DNA of 64,000 bases, from NCBI GenBank assembly GCA_964230805.1, contig CAXRIA010000034.1:89404-153403 (forward strand), read 5' to 3'. Numbering within the stretch: position 1 is the stretch's first letter; each line of letters opens with the position of its first letter. A model generated the notes under the pieces. The model was not told the DNA's origin. It was given only the letters and a program-made list of their open reading frames with translations, and did not search any database. A program made the translations under genes and the position numbers. This stretch comes from Flavicella sp964230805. GTDB taxonomy: Bacteria; Bacteroidota; Bacteroidia; Flavobacteriales; Flavobacteriaceae. This document shows positions 36,576-44,046 of the stretch, in pieces.

Positions 36576-37787
36576 ATGATAGATAAGAAAAAGGTAAGTT
36601 CGGAAAAAGCCGTTTTGATTGGGGTCATTACCCAACATCAAGACGAGGACAAGTCGACTGAGTTTTTGGATGAGCTAGAGTTTTTGGTGACCACAGCAGG
36701 AGGCGTTTCCATAAAACGCTATGTACAGAAATTAGAGAAGCCACACCCCAAAACCTTTATTGGAACAGGAAAGCTAGAAGAAGTAAAACGATACATAGAC
36801 ACACACAATGTGGGGACTGCCATTTTTGACGATGAATTGTCTCCGGCCCAATTGCGAAATATCGAGAAAGTACTCGATTGTAAAATATTGGACAGAACCA
36901 ATTTGATCTTGGATATTTTTGCCCAAAGGGCGCAGACGAGCTATGCACGAACTCAAGTAGCCTTGGCACAATGTGAATATTTATTGCCGCGATTGACCAA
37001 ATTATGGACCCACCTTGACAAACAAAAAGGGGGAATTGGAATGCGAGGACCCGGAGAGACTGAAATTGAAACAGATCGACGTATTGTCCGTGATCAAATA
37101 ACTGTTTTAAAGAAAAAGTTGGTTGTCATAGACAAGCAAATGGCAGTGCAACGTAAAAACAGAGGGAAAATGGTGCGTGTGGCATTGGTAGGTTACACCA
37201 ACGTAGGAAAATCAACCTTGATGAATGTCATCAGCAAATCAGAGGTGTTTGCAGAAAACAAATTATTTGCCACTTTAGATACGACGGTTCGAAAGGTGGT
37301 GGTAAAAAACATCCCCTTTTTAATGACAGATACAGTTGGATTTATTCGCAAACTTCCCACACAATTGGTAGAATCCTTCAAATCGACCTTGGACGAGGTT
37401 CGCGAAGCGGATTTGTTGTTGCACGTGGTAGATATCTCGCATAAAAATTTTGAAGATCACATAGAATCCGTCAATAAAATATTGCAAGAAATTGAAAGTT
37501 CAAACAAACCTTCAATGATGATTTTTAATAAAATAGACGCTTATACCCATGACACGATCGATGAAGATGATTTGGTGACGGAAAAAACGAAAGCCCATTT
37601 TACATTGGAGGAGTTGCAGAAATCATGGATGTCGAAAATGGAAAACAATTGCGTATTTATTTCTGCGTTGAACAAAGAAAATCTAGATGATTTTAAAAAT
37701 CGTGTTTATGAAGAAGTAAAGAAAATTCATATCAAACGATTTCCTTACAACAACTTCCTTTACAACGAATACTCAGAAGAAGCCTAA
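36576..37787 (+). CDS. hflX: GTPase HflX
   Basis: HflX is a ribosome-associated GTPase that splits stalled or stressed ribosomes. The 403-residue protein has the N-terminal HflX domain, with the conserved linker GIGMRGPGETEIETDRR, and a GTPase domain with P-loop GYTNVGKST (about residues 205-213), switch DTVGFIRKLP and NKID. I use Met 36576 (MIDKKKVSS): the longer frame from 36357 would overlap the opposing nuclease gene and extend far beyond the family N-terminus. Confidence 0.94.
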   Translation: MIDKKKVSSEKAVLIGVITQHQDEDKSTEFLDELEFLVTTAGGVSIKRYVQKLEKPHPKTFIGTGKLEEVKRYIDTHNVGTAIFDDELSPAQLRNIEKVLDCKILDRTNLILDIFAQRAQTSYARTQVALAQCEYLLPRLTKLWTHLDKQKGGIGMRGPGETEIETDRRIVRDQITVLKKKLVVIDKQMAVQRKNRGKMVRVALVGYTNVGKSTLMNVISKSEVFAENKLFATLDTTVRKVVVKNIPFLMTDTVGFIRKLPTQLVESFKSTLDEVREADLLLHVVDISHKNFEDHIESVNKILQEIESSNKPSMMIFNKIDAYTHDTIDEDDLVTEKTKAHFTLEELQKSWMSKMENNCVFISALNKENLDDFKNRVYEEVKKIHIKRFPYNNFLYNEYSEEA

Positions 37788-37821
37788 AAAAAACCGAACA
37801 ATTGCTGTTCGGTTTTTTTTT
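37785..37821. terminator. Bidirectional terminator between hflX and DUF3078
   Basis: ACCGAACA (37793-37800) and TGTTCGGT (37806-37813) form an 8-bp stem with a 5-base loop. It is flanked by an A-run on the left and a T-run on the right, so it can end both convergent genes. Confidence 0.9.
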
Positions 37822-37835
37822 AGGCATTGGAAAAT

Positions 37836-38666
37836 TTAAAAATCGTAATTCACACCCAAACCAAAGACCTCTCTCACCTGCGCAGCGCTGATGGCATTGT
37901 CGTCGTAAATGGTTTGAAAAGAAATGTTTGTAGAAAGGTAATTATTGATGGTCATAACGATATTCAAAGTGTAGTCGATATCGACGTTTTGAATGTCTTC
38001 CAAATAATTAGAATACAAGTTTAAAAGGTTCTCAAAAGAGACATTGGAAAACACCTCATATTTTGCGTAGAGATTGATGCTTGTACCGAATTCAAAACGA
38101 CTTGTTTCTCCTTGATCCACACCAAAGGACGCCCCTTCTTCAGTAAATTGACTATCGACTAAGATGAGTTTGCTCGTGGCAGGAGCGATGTTTATTTTAA
38201 AATGTTCAGAAGGCTTGTACAACATCCCCAAACCCGTTTGAAGGTAGGCAGGAGAAAGCGCATGTGAAATATAATTCCCTTCATTGTCTTCACCGCGGGC
38301 CATTTGACTTTTAAAATGCAAAACCCCAGAATAAAACCAATTTTTTCCTGCTTTTTTTCCGACAACAGATTGAAATTCCACCCGATCTTCAGATTTGGTC
38401 ACTGTTTGGTCTTCAATTTTTGTCAATCCATAGGCAGCAGCCAGTCTGTTGTCCCATGTCCAATCGTTCTTCGTATAATTGAATTCGTAGGTAAAATTTA
38501 GGGTTCCTGCCATGTTCGAGACGCCACCGCCCAGCCATTTTTTGTTGAAGGCAGATTGATTGAACAATAAATTGAGGTTTCCTTTTCGTTGCCAATGAGA
38601 AGCCTCTTGTTGCGAAAATGTGGTCGTTGCTATCAATAAGAACGCCAAAGTACAGATTTGTTTCAT
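37836..38666 (-). CDS. DUF3078 outer membrane protein
   Basis: The 276-residue protein has a signal peptide (MKQICTLAFLLIATTTFSQ) and a beta-rich body matching DUF3078, including the start WQRKGNLNLLFNQSAFNKKW. The C-terminal pattern GLGVNYDF fits an outer membrane barrel. Its role is unknown. It is the last gene of the SUF-tail group and follows DUF2480 by 49 bases. Confidence 0.83.
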   Translation of the reverse strand: MKQICTLAFLLIATTTFSQQEASHWQRKGNLNLLFNQSAFNKKWLGGGVSNMAGTLNFTYEFNYTKNDWTWDNRLAAAYGLTKIEDQTVTKSEDRVEFQSVVGKKAGKNWFYSGVLHFKSQMARGEDNEGNYISHALSPAYLQTGLGMLYKPSEHFKINIAPATSKLILVDSQFTEEGASFGVDQGETSRFEFGTSINLYAKYEVFSNVSFENLLNLYSNYLEDIQNVDIDYTLNIVMTINNYLSTNISFQTIYDDNAISAAQVREVFGLGVNYDF

Positions 38667-38715
38667 AAATATTTGATTTAATTGATTTCAATGGAAAATT
38701 TCAACAATCAAAAGC

Positions 38716-39225
38716 TTACGATTTTTTCTTTTTAAAAAGGGGTACAGTAGAACACGCTTCTCCAAAGGAGAGACTATTGACCAAAGGCAATAGTTTTTCA
38801 ATGAGCTGTGTGTACGCACTTTCGGGGATGGGTTTGTTAGAGCAGCCTTTAATAATAACGGGGGTATCTCGGTAATTTTCTGCAGGAAATTGTTCTAGAA
38901 TCTCTTGAAAAATAGCCGCTTCAAGAGTTTTTAAATCGCCTACAATAATTTTTTTTGCAAAGGGGGTTGCTTTGGTTGCGATAAGAAGGTACGCCCAAGA
39001 CGGAATGATGGCATCAGAACTACAAGTCAAAGCGATGTATGTATCTTGAAGCGTTGCCCAATCGTAGGCTTCCATAGCAGCTCTGAAATCTTTTTCTTTC
39101 AAAATCAATTCTTGGAAAAGCCATTGTTTGATATCAATTACAATGCGTTTTCCTTCCGGATAAAAATCCTCTAAATCGATTGTTTTTAACTTGCTATTGG
39201 CAACTCTATTTACTATTTCACCCAT
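38716..39225 (-). CDS. DUF2480 family protein
   Basis: The 169-residue cytoplasmic protein matches DUF2480 (start GEIVNRVANSKLKTIDLED, IKQWLFQELILKEKDFR). Its function is unknown. I recall it commonly placed after SUF genes in Flavobacteriia, as here, which suggests an iron-sulfur link. The start is Met 39225, because the upstream extension lacks family features. Conserved cysteines occur in TCSSDAI, KGCSNKP and GEACSTV. Confidence 0.82.
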   Translation of the reverse strand: MGEIVNRVANSKLKTIDLEDFYPEGKRIVIDIKQWLFQELILKEKDFRAAMEAYDWATLQDTYIALTCSSDAIIPSWAYLLIATKATPFAKKIIVGDLKTLEAAIFQEILEQFPAENYRDTPVIIKGCSNKPIPESAYTQLIEKLLPLVNSLSFGEACSTVPLFKKKKS

Positions 39226-39284
39226 CGTTTTTTGCTTCCTGTTTTTTGGTGCTGGAACGAAAAAGACACCTTGATCCACTTACA

Positions 39285-39328
39285 TAAAGTTATATTCGTT
39301 CTTTAAAGGGGGTAAGTATGTAAAGAAC
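39285..39328 (-). promoter_or_regulatory. Possible promoter with overlapping inverted repeat upstream of DUF2480
   Basis: On the minus strand TAACTTTA (39292-39285) resembles a -7 element 60 bases before the DUF2480 ATG. Just upstream lies a perfect 8-bp inverted repeat, GTTCTTTA (39298-39305) with TAAAGAAC (39321-39328) and a 15-base spacer, where a repressor would cover the -33 region. Confidence 0.4.
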
Positions 39329-39352
39329 TTCTGTATTTTTTTGGTTGAAAAA

Positions 39353-39673
39353 TTAAAGAAATCCTAGTTCTAACTTGGCTTCTTCACTCATCATATCCTG
39401 TGTCCAAGTAGGATCAAATGTAATTTCAACCTCTGCATTGTCAATTTCTTCCAACTCTTCAATCTTATCTTCAACTTCTTTTGGCAATGTTTCCGCAACA
39501 GGACAGTTTGGAGAAGTCAAAGTCATTAAAATTTTGGCTTCCTTTTGATCGTTGACCATTACATCGTAAATCAATCCCAACTCGTAAATGTCAACTGGAA
39601 TTTCAGGGTCAAAAATGGTTTTTAACACCTGAACGATTTTTTCTCCGATATCTGTAATTTCTTGTTCTTGCAT
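39353..39673 (-). CDS. SUF system iron-sulfur assembly protein, MIP18/DUF59 family
   Basis: The 106-residue protein is of the MIP18 (DUF59, PaaD/SufT-like) family involved in iron-sulfur cluster assembly or delivery. Diagnostic features are FDPEIPVDIYELGLIYDV and TSPNCPVAETLP with the conserved cysteine, near WTQDMMS at the end. It follows sufE by 75 bases. Confidence 0.9.
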   Translation of the reverse strand: MQEQEITDIGEKIVQVLKTIFDPEIPVDIYELGLIYDVMVNDQKEAKILMTLTSPNCPVAETLPKEVEDKIEELEEIDNAEVEITFDPTWTQDMMSEEAKLELGFL

Positions 39674-39748
39674 TTTCTTTTTATTTCGAATTTTTAAAGA
39701 TACTATTTCTTTTTGAGTTTTGCGATTTTCGCAGGTATTTCGGAATGT

Positions 39749-40171
39749 TTAGGACATTTTCGCTTGGAAGCCCAAGGCGTACAATTTTATTTGTTTGATC
39801 ATAGACAACAATCCGTTCGCACGTGTGGCCGACAAGTGTTCTTTGAGCCCAATCTCGTTGATAAAATCCATATCAGAACTCACAATATCCGCAGGTTTTT
39901 GACCATTGAAAACACGCAAAAGTAACGCGACAATGCCTTTGGTTAAAATAGCGTCACTGTCTGCCGAAAAAGCCAATTGGTCGTTTTGAATTTCAGCATG
40001 CAACCATACTTTTGATTGACACCCCTTAATCAAGTTTTCATCCACCTTAAAACGTTCAGCGATAAGAGGTAAAGATTTTCCAAGGTCGATGATGTGTTCG
40101 TAACGTTCCATCCAATCGTCAAAGAGGTCGAACTCATCAATAATTTCTTCCTGTATTTCTTTGATAGTCAT
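39749..40171 (-). CDS. sufE: SufE family sulfur acceptor
   Basis: SufE takes persulfide sulfur from the cysteine desulfurase SufS and passes it to the SufBCD scaffold. The 140-residue protein has the active cysteine in KGCQSKVWL (Cys51). The rest of the suf operon is not in the window. The genes read sufE, MIP18, DUF2480, DUF3078 on the minus strand. Confidence 0.92.
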   Translation of the reverse strand: MTIKEIQEEIIDEFDLFDDWMERYEHIIDLGKSLPLIAERFKVDENLIKGCQSKVWLHAEIQNDQLAFSADSDAILTKGIVALLLRVFNGQKPADIVSSDMDFINEIGLKEHLSATRANGLLSMIKQIKLYALGFQAKMS

Positions 40172-40189
40172 TTTTTAAACTTATTTTTG
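40161..40189 (+). promoter_or_regulatory. Possible promoter for the PfkB-family kinase gene
   Basis: TTG at 40161-40163, an 18-base spacer and TATTTTTG at 40182-40189 match the Bacteroidota consensus. The leader to the ATG at 40315 would be about 118 bases. Confidence 0.5.
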
Positions 40190-40314
40190 CACTGTGTTAA
40201 AAACAGTGTTTTTTACGGCAACAAAAATACAGATAAAAGTTTTAATGCCGATGGCCAAAACTAGAAACTTCAAACCTTCCTTCCTTGGGTAGGTTCAAAA
40301 ATGTGAAACGAAAG

Positions 40315-41244
40315 ATGAGCAAATTATTGATTGTAGGTACCGTAGCATTTGATGCAATTGAAACCCCTTTTGGAAAAACAGATAAAATTTTAGGAGGAGC
40401 AGCTACCTACATCGGTCTTTCCGCCGCTAATTTTGGCATTCAATCAGGAATTGTGTCGGTTGTAGGCGGCGATTTTCCAGAAGAATACTTGAAAATGTTG
40501 AACGCAAAAAATGTGGATACCCAAGGCGTAGAGATTGTGAAGGACGGGAAAACATTTTTTTGGAGTGGCAGGTACCACAACGATATGAATTCGAGAGATA
40601 CCTTGGTAACGGAATTGAATGTATTGGAACAGTTCAATCCAAAAGTGCCACAAGAATTTAAAGATTCAGAAATTGTTTTGTTAGGAAATTTACACCCTCT
40701 TGTGCAAAATGCAGTTTTAGAGCAATTAGAAACCACACCAAAATTGGTCATTTTGGATACCATGAATTTTTGGATGGACATCGCTTTGCCAGCGTTGAAA
40801 CAGGTGATTCAAAAAGTAGACGTGATTACCATTAACGATGAAGAAGCGCGTCAGTTGAGTGGTGAATATTCGTTGAAAGTGGCAGCGAGAAAAATTCAAG
40901 CCATGGGACCGAAATATGTGGTGATCAAAAAAGGAGAGCACGGTGCCTTGTTGTTTGGAGAAGAGCAAATTTTCTTTGCACCCGCTTTGCCACTTGAAGA
41001 GGTTTTTGATCCCACAGGCGCAGGCGATACTTTTGCGGGAGGTTTTGCAGGATATTTGACGAAAACAGAAGATATTTCATTTGAAAACATGAAGAATGCC
41101 ATTGTTTACGGTTCAAATTTAGCCTCTTTTTGTGTAGAGAAATTTGGAACAGAACGTATGGAAGCGCTGACAAAAGAAGAAATTTACGACAGACTAGAAC
41201 AGTTCAAATCATTGACACAATACGAGATGTCGCTGTCAAAATAA
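40315..41244 (+). CDS. PfkB family sugar or nucleoside kinase
   Basis: The 309-residue ribokinase-fold protein has the N-terminal substrate loop GGAATYIGLSAANFG and the C-terminal anion-hole motif DPTGAGDTFAGGF with the catalytic Asp. The substrate cannot be told from sequence. The gene is followed after 57 bases by an amidophosphoribosyltransferase gene with its own -7 element, so a purine or nucleoside link is possible. The start at 40315 (MSKLLIVGT) fits the family better than the upstream GTG/TTG options. Confidence 0.85.
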   Translation: MSKLLIVGTVAFDAIETPFGKTDKILGGAATYIGLSAANFGIQSGIVSVVGGDFPEEYLKMLNAKNVDTQGVEIVKDGKTFFWSGRYHNDMNSRDTLVTELNVLEQFNPKVPQEFKDSEIVLLGNLHPLVQNAVLEQLETTPKLVILDTMNFWMDIALPALKQVIQKVDVITINDEEARQLSGEYSLKVAARKIQAMGPKYVVIKKGEHGALLFGEEQIFFAPALPLEEVFDPTGAGDTFAGGFAGYLTKTEDISFENMKNAIVYGSNLASFCVEKFGTERMEALTKEEIYDRLEQFKSLTQYEMSLSK

Positions 41245-41276
41245 AAACAGTCATAGAAAGACAAGAAAAAAGAGTT

Positions 41277-41284
41277 TAAATTTG
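41277..41284 (+). promoter_or_regulatory. Promoter -7 element for purF
   Basis: TAAATTTG is a perfect TAnnTTTG match 17 bases before the ATG at 41302. Confidence 0.5.
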
Positions 41285-41301
41285 TACGGAATAAAAATAT
41301 T

Positions 41302-43197
41302 ATGAGTGACGCTATCAAACATGAATGTGGTATTGCAATGGTTCGTTTGCTAAAGCCGTTGGAATATTACAAAGAAAAATACGGGACTGCATTTTACGGG
41401 ATTAACAAAATGTATTTGTTGATGGAAAAGCAGCACAATCGGGGTCAAGATGGCGCTGGTTTTGCAAGTTTGAAATTCAATGTAAGTCCAGGAACAAGAT
41501 ACATCAGCCGAGTGCGTTCGAACAAATCGCAACCCATTCAGGATATTTTTGCTCAAATCAACGAAAGATTGAGTACCGGTCTTAAAGAAAATCCGGACAA
41601 AAAAGACGATGTCGCTTGGCAGGAAGAAAATTTGCCCTACATCGGAAATTTATTTTTAGGGCATGTGCGCTATGGAACCTCAGGAGGAAACAGTATCGAA
41701 AATGTACATCCCTTTTTGCGTCAAAGCAATTGGCGACATAAAAATTTGATCGTTGCCGGGAATTTTAACATGACCAACTCTTCTCAATTATTGGAAGAAT
41801 TGATCGAATTAGGGCAACATCCAAAAGAAAATACCGATACTGTAACGGTCATGGAAAAAATAGGACACTTTTTAGACGACCAAGTAGAAGGTTTGTACCA
41901 AGATTTGAAAGGTTCTGTAAGTAAAAAAGATGCCTCACCTTTGATTGCAGAAAAAGTAGACGTGCAACAAATATTGCAAAGAGCTGCAAAAAGTTTCGAT
42001 GGTGGCTATGCCATGGCAGGTTTGTTGGGGCACGGTGATGCTTTTGTGTTGAGAGACCCTGCAGGAATTCGTCCCACCTTTTATTACCAAGATGACGAGG
42101 TGTTGGTGGTTGCCTCTGAAAGACCTGTTATTCAAACGGTTTTTAATGTGCCTATTGACGCTGTAAAAGAATTGGAGAGAGGACATGCGATTATTGCAAA
42201 AAAATCTGGAAAAATAGCGGTCAAACCTGTATTGGAACAATTGCCGAAAAAATCCTGTTCTTTTGAGAGAATTTATTTTTCCCGAGGTTCGGATGCCGAT
42301 ATTTACACAGAACGTAAAAATTTAGGGAAAGCGGTTTTTCCAGAAATTTTAAAGAAAATTGACGACGATATTTCGAATACGGTTTTCTCATACATTCCAA
42401 ATACTGCGGAAACTTCTTTTTATGGAATGAGCGAAGCAGCAGAGGATTTTTTAAACCAACAAAAACTCAAAAAAATATTAAGAGGGCGTCGCGAAATCTC
42501 TGCTGAAGAATTGAGTAAAGTACTTTCGGAAAGACCTCGAATTGAAAAAATTGCTGTCAAAGATGTGAAGTTGAGAACGTTCATCGCAGATGACAATAGC
42601 CGAGATGATTTGGTGGAACACGTATACGATATTACCTATGGTGTGGTAAAACCAACAGACAATTTGGTGATCATTGATGATAGTATTGTGAGAGGAACTA
42701 CGTTGAAGAAAAGTATTATAAAAATTCTCGATCGTTTGAGTCCGAAGAAAATCATCATTGTATCGTCAGCTCCTCAGATTCGATATCCAGATTGTTATGG
42801 AATTGATATGGCGAAAATTGGAGATTTTATCGCGTTTCGTGCCGCCTTGGAATTGTTAAAAGATACCGATCAATACCACATTGTAACAGATGTGTACAAA
42901 AAATGTATCAAACAGCGTATCAAAGAAGATGCGGGCATTGAAAATTTTGTAAAAGAAATTTACGCACCGTTTACGGCAGTTCAAATTTCTGACAAAATTG
43001 CCGAAATGTTGAAAACCGCTGAAGTAAAGGCCGATGTCGAAGTGATTTTTCAAACCATTGAAGGACTTCATGAGGCCTGCCCTGACCATACAGGAGACTG
43101 GTATTTTACCGGAGATTATCCGACCAATGGAGGGAAACGCGTAGTGAACGAAGCCTTTATCAATTTTTATGAAGGCAAAAATAAAAGAGCCTATTGA
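41302..43197 (+). CDS. purF: Amidophosphoribosyltransferase (long form)
   Basis: The enzyme makes phosphoribosylamine from PRPP and glutamine, the first step of purine synthesis. Residue Cys9 (HECGIAM) would become the N-terminal nucleophile after removal of an 8-residue leader, as in Bacillus PurF. The glutaminase domain has HNRGQDGAG and GHVRYGTSGG. The PRT domain has the PRPP motif VIIDDSIVRGTT at about residues 456-467. At 631 residues it is over 100 longer than typical PurF, with extra sequence inside the glutaminase half and at the C-terminus. It may be a paralogue with a modified role. A pair of terminators follows. Confidence 0.85.
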   Translation: MSDAIKHECGIAMVRLLKPLEYYKEKYGTAFYGINKMYLLMEKQHNRGQDGAGFASLKFNVSPGTRYISRVRSNKSQPIQDIFAQINERLSTGLKENPDKKDDVAWQEENLPYIGNLFLGHVRYGTSGGNSIENVHPFLRQSNWRHKNLIVAGNFNMTNSSQLLEELIELGQHPKENTDTVTVMEKIGHFLDDQVEGLYQDLKGSVSKKDASPLIAEKVDVQQILQRAAKSFDGGYAMAGLLGHGDAFVLRDPAGIRPTFYYQDDEVLVVASERPVIQTVFNVPIDAVKELERGHAIIAKKSGKIAVKPVLEQLPKKSCSFERIYFSRGSDADIYTERKNLGKAVFPEILKKIDDDISNTVFSYIPNTAETSFYGMSEAAEDFLNQQKLKKILRGRREISAEELSKVLSERPRIEKIAVKDVKLRTFIADDNSRDDLVEHVYDITYGVVKPTDNLVIIDDSIVRGTTLKKSIIKILDRLSPKKIIIVSSAPQIRYPDCYGIDMAKIGDFIAFRAALELLKDTDQYHIVTDVYKKCIKQRIKEDAGIENFVKEIYAPFTAVQISDKIAEMLKTAEVKADVEVIFQTIEGLHEACPDHTGDWYFTGDYPTNGGKRVVNEAFINFYEGKNKRAY

Positions 43198-43211
43198 TTC
43201 GAATAGAATTG

Positions 43212-43252
43212 AAAAAAAAAAACCTTCGCATGAAAAATGCGAAGGTTTTTTT
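43212..43252. terminator. Terminator of purF (A-tract on the other side)
   Basis: AACCTTCGCAT (43221-43231) and ATGCGAAGGTT (43237-43247) form an 11-bp stem with a GAAAA loop, with an A-run on the left and a T-run on the right. It ends purF and could also act on the opposite strand. Confidence 0.92.
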
Positions 43253-43265
43253 ATGTAGTAAGCAC

Positions 43266-43296
43266 AAAAAAAGGAGCTCACATGAGCTCCTTTTTT
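43266..43296 (-). terminator. Terminator of sodA
   Basis: GGAGCTCA (43273-43280) and TGAGCTCC (43283-43290) are flanked by A and T runs. The loop is only 2 bases as drawn, so the true stem is slightly shorter. It lies 14 bases after the sodA stop on the minus strand. Confidence 0.75.
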
Positions 43297-43309
43297 AAAA
43301 TGGAATTTT

Positions 43310-43918
43310 TTATTTACCAGCAGCGTAATTTGCTGAAACTTTGTCCCAATCAATGACATTGAAAAATGCATTGATATAATCAGGTCTTCTGTTTTGATAG
43401 TTCAAGTAATAAGCGTGCTCCCAAACATCCAAACCTAGAATAGGTTGATTTCCACAAGTAACACCCGGCATTAATGGGTTGTCTTGGTTTGGTGTAGAAC
43501 ACACATTTACGGCACCTCCTTTGGCGACACACAACCAAGCCCATCCCGAACCGAATTGTGTCGCTGCAGCTTTTGAAAAAGCATCTTTGAACGCCTCAAA
43601 AGATCCAAAAGCAGCATTGATGGCCTCTGCCAATTCTCCAGAAGGTTCCCCACCTCCGTTAGGAGAAAGTACCTCCCAAAACAAACGGTGGTTGTAAAAA
43701 CCTCCTCCGTTATTTCGAACGGCACCATTGCTCATGTCTAAATTCGCAAGGATGTCTTCAATAGACGCTCCTTCTAAATCCGATCCCGCAATAGCATTGT
43801 TCAAATTGTTTGTATATCCTTGATGGTGTTTGCTATGGTGAATTTCCATAGTTCTTGCATCAATATGTGGTTCCAACGCATCGTACGCGTATGATAATTT
43901 TGGTAACTCAAAAGCCAT
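43310..43918 (-). CDS. sodA: Superoxide dismutase, Fe/Mn family (Mn-type residues)
   Basis: This 202-residue enzyme removes superoxide. The metal ligands are all visible: His27 (MEIHHSKHH), His78 (FYNHRLFW), Asp165 and His169 (DVWEHAYY). Gln146 in TPNQDNP with glycines before FYNH is the pattern of manganese enzymes rather than iron ones, though dual use of metals is possible. The start is Met 43918 (MAFELPKLSY); the longer frame from 43945 overlaps the -7 element. Confidence 0.95.
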   Translation of the reverse strand: MAFELPKLSYAYDALEPHIDARTMEIHHSKHHQGYTNNLNNAIAGSDLEGASIEDILANLDMSNGAVRNNGGGFYNHRLFWEVLSPNGGGEPSGELAEAINAAFGSFEAFKDAFSKAAATQFGSGWAWLCVAKGGAVNVCSTPNQDNPLMPGVTCGNQPILGLDVWEHAYYLNYQNRRPDYINAFFNVIDWDKVSANYAAGK

Positions 43919-43942
43919 AATATAATTTTTAATAATGAATAT

Positions 43943-43950
43943 CAAAGGTA
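43943..43950 (-). promoter_or_regulatory. Promoter -7 element for sodA
   Basis: On the minus strand this reads TACCTTTG, a perfect TAnnTTTG match 24 bases before the ATG at 43918. The remaining bases to 44046 hold no gene I can support. Confidence 0.55.
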
Positions 43951-44046
43951 CGGAAGAGAAAGCATTTATAGAAATTATTTCTTCTTATGATGCTATTGAC
44001 AAAGACTATTTTAGATCTAGGGCTAGAAAAAGAGCTTAAAAGATTC

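Noticed and set aside
40190..40208. CACTGT/ACAGTG hairpin near the PfkB promoter as an attenuator
   Set aside because: Six-pair stem at the predicted transcription start; too weak to support.
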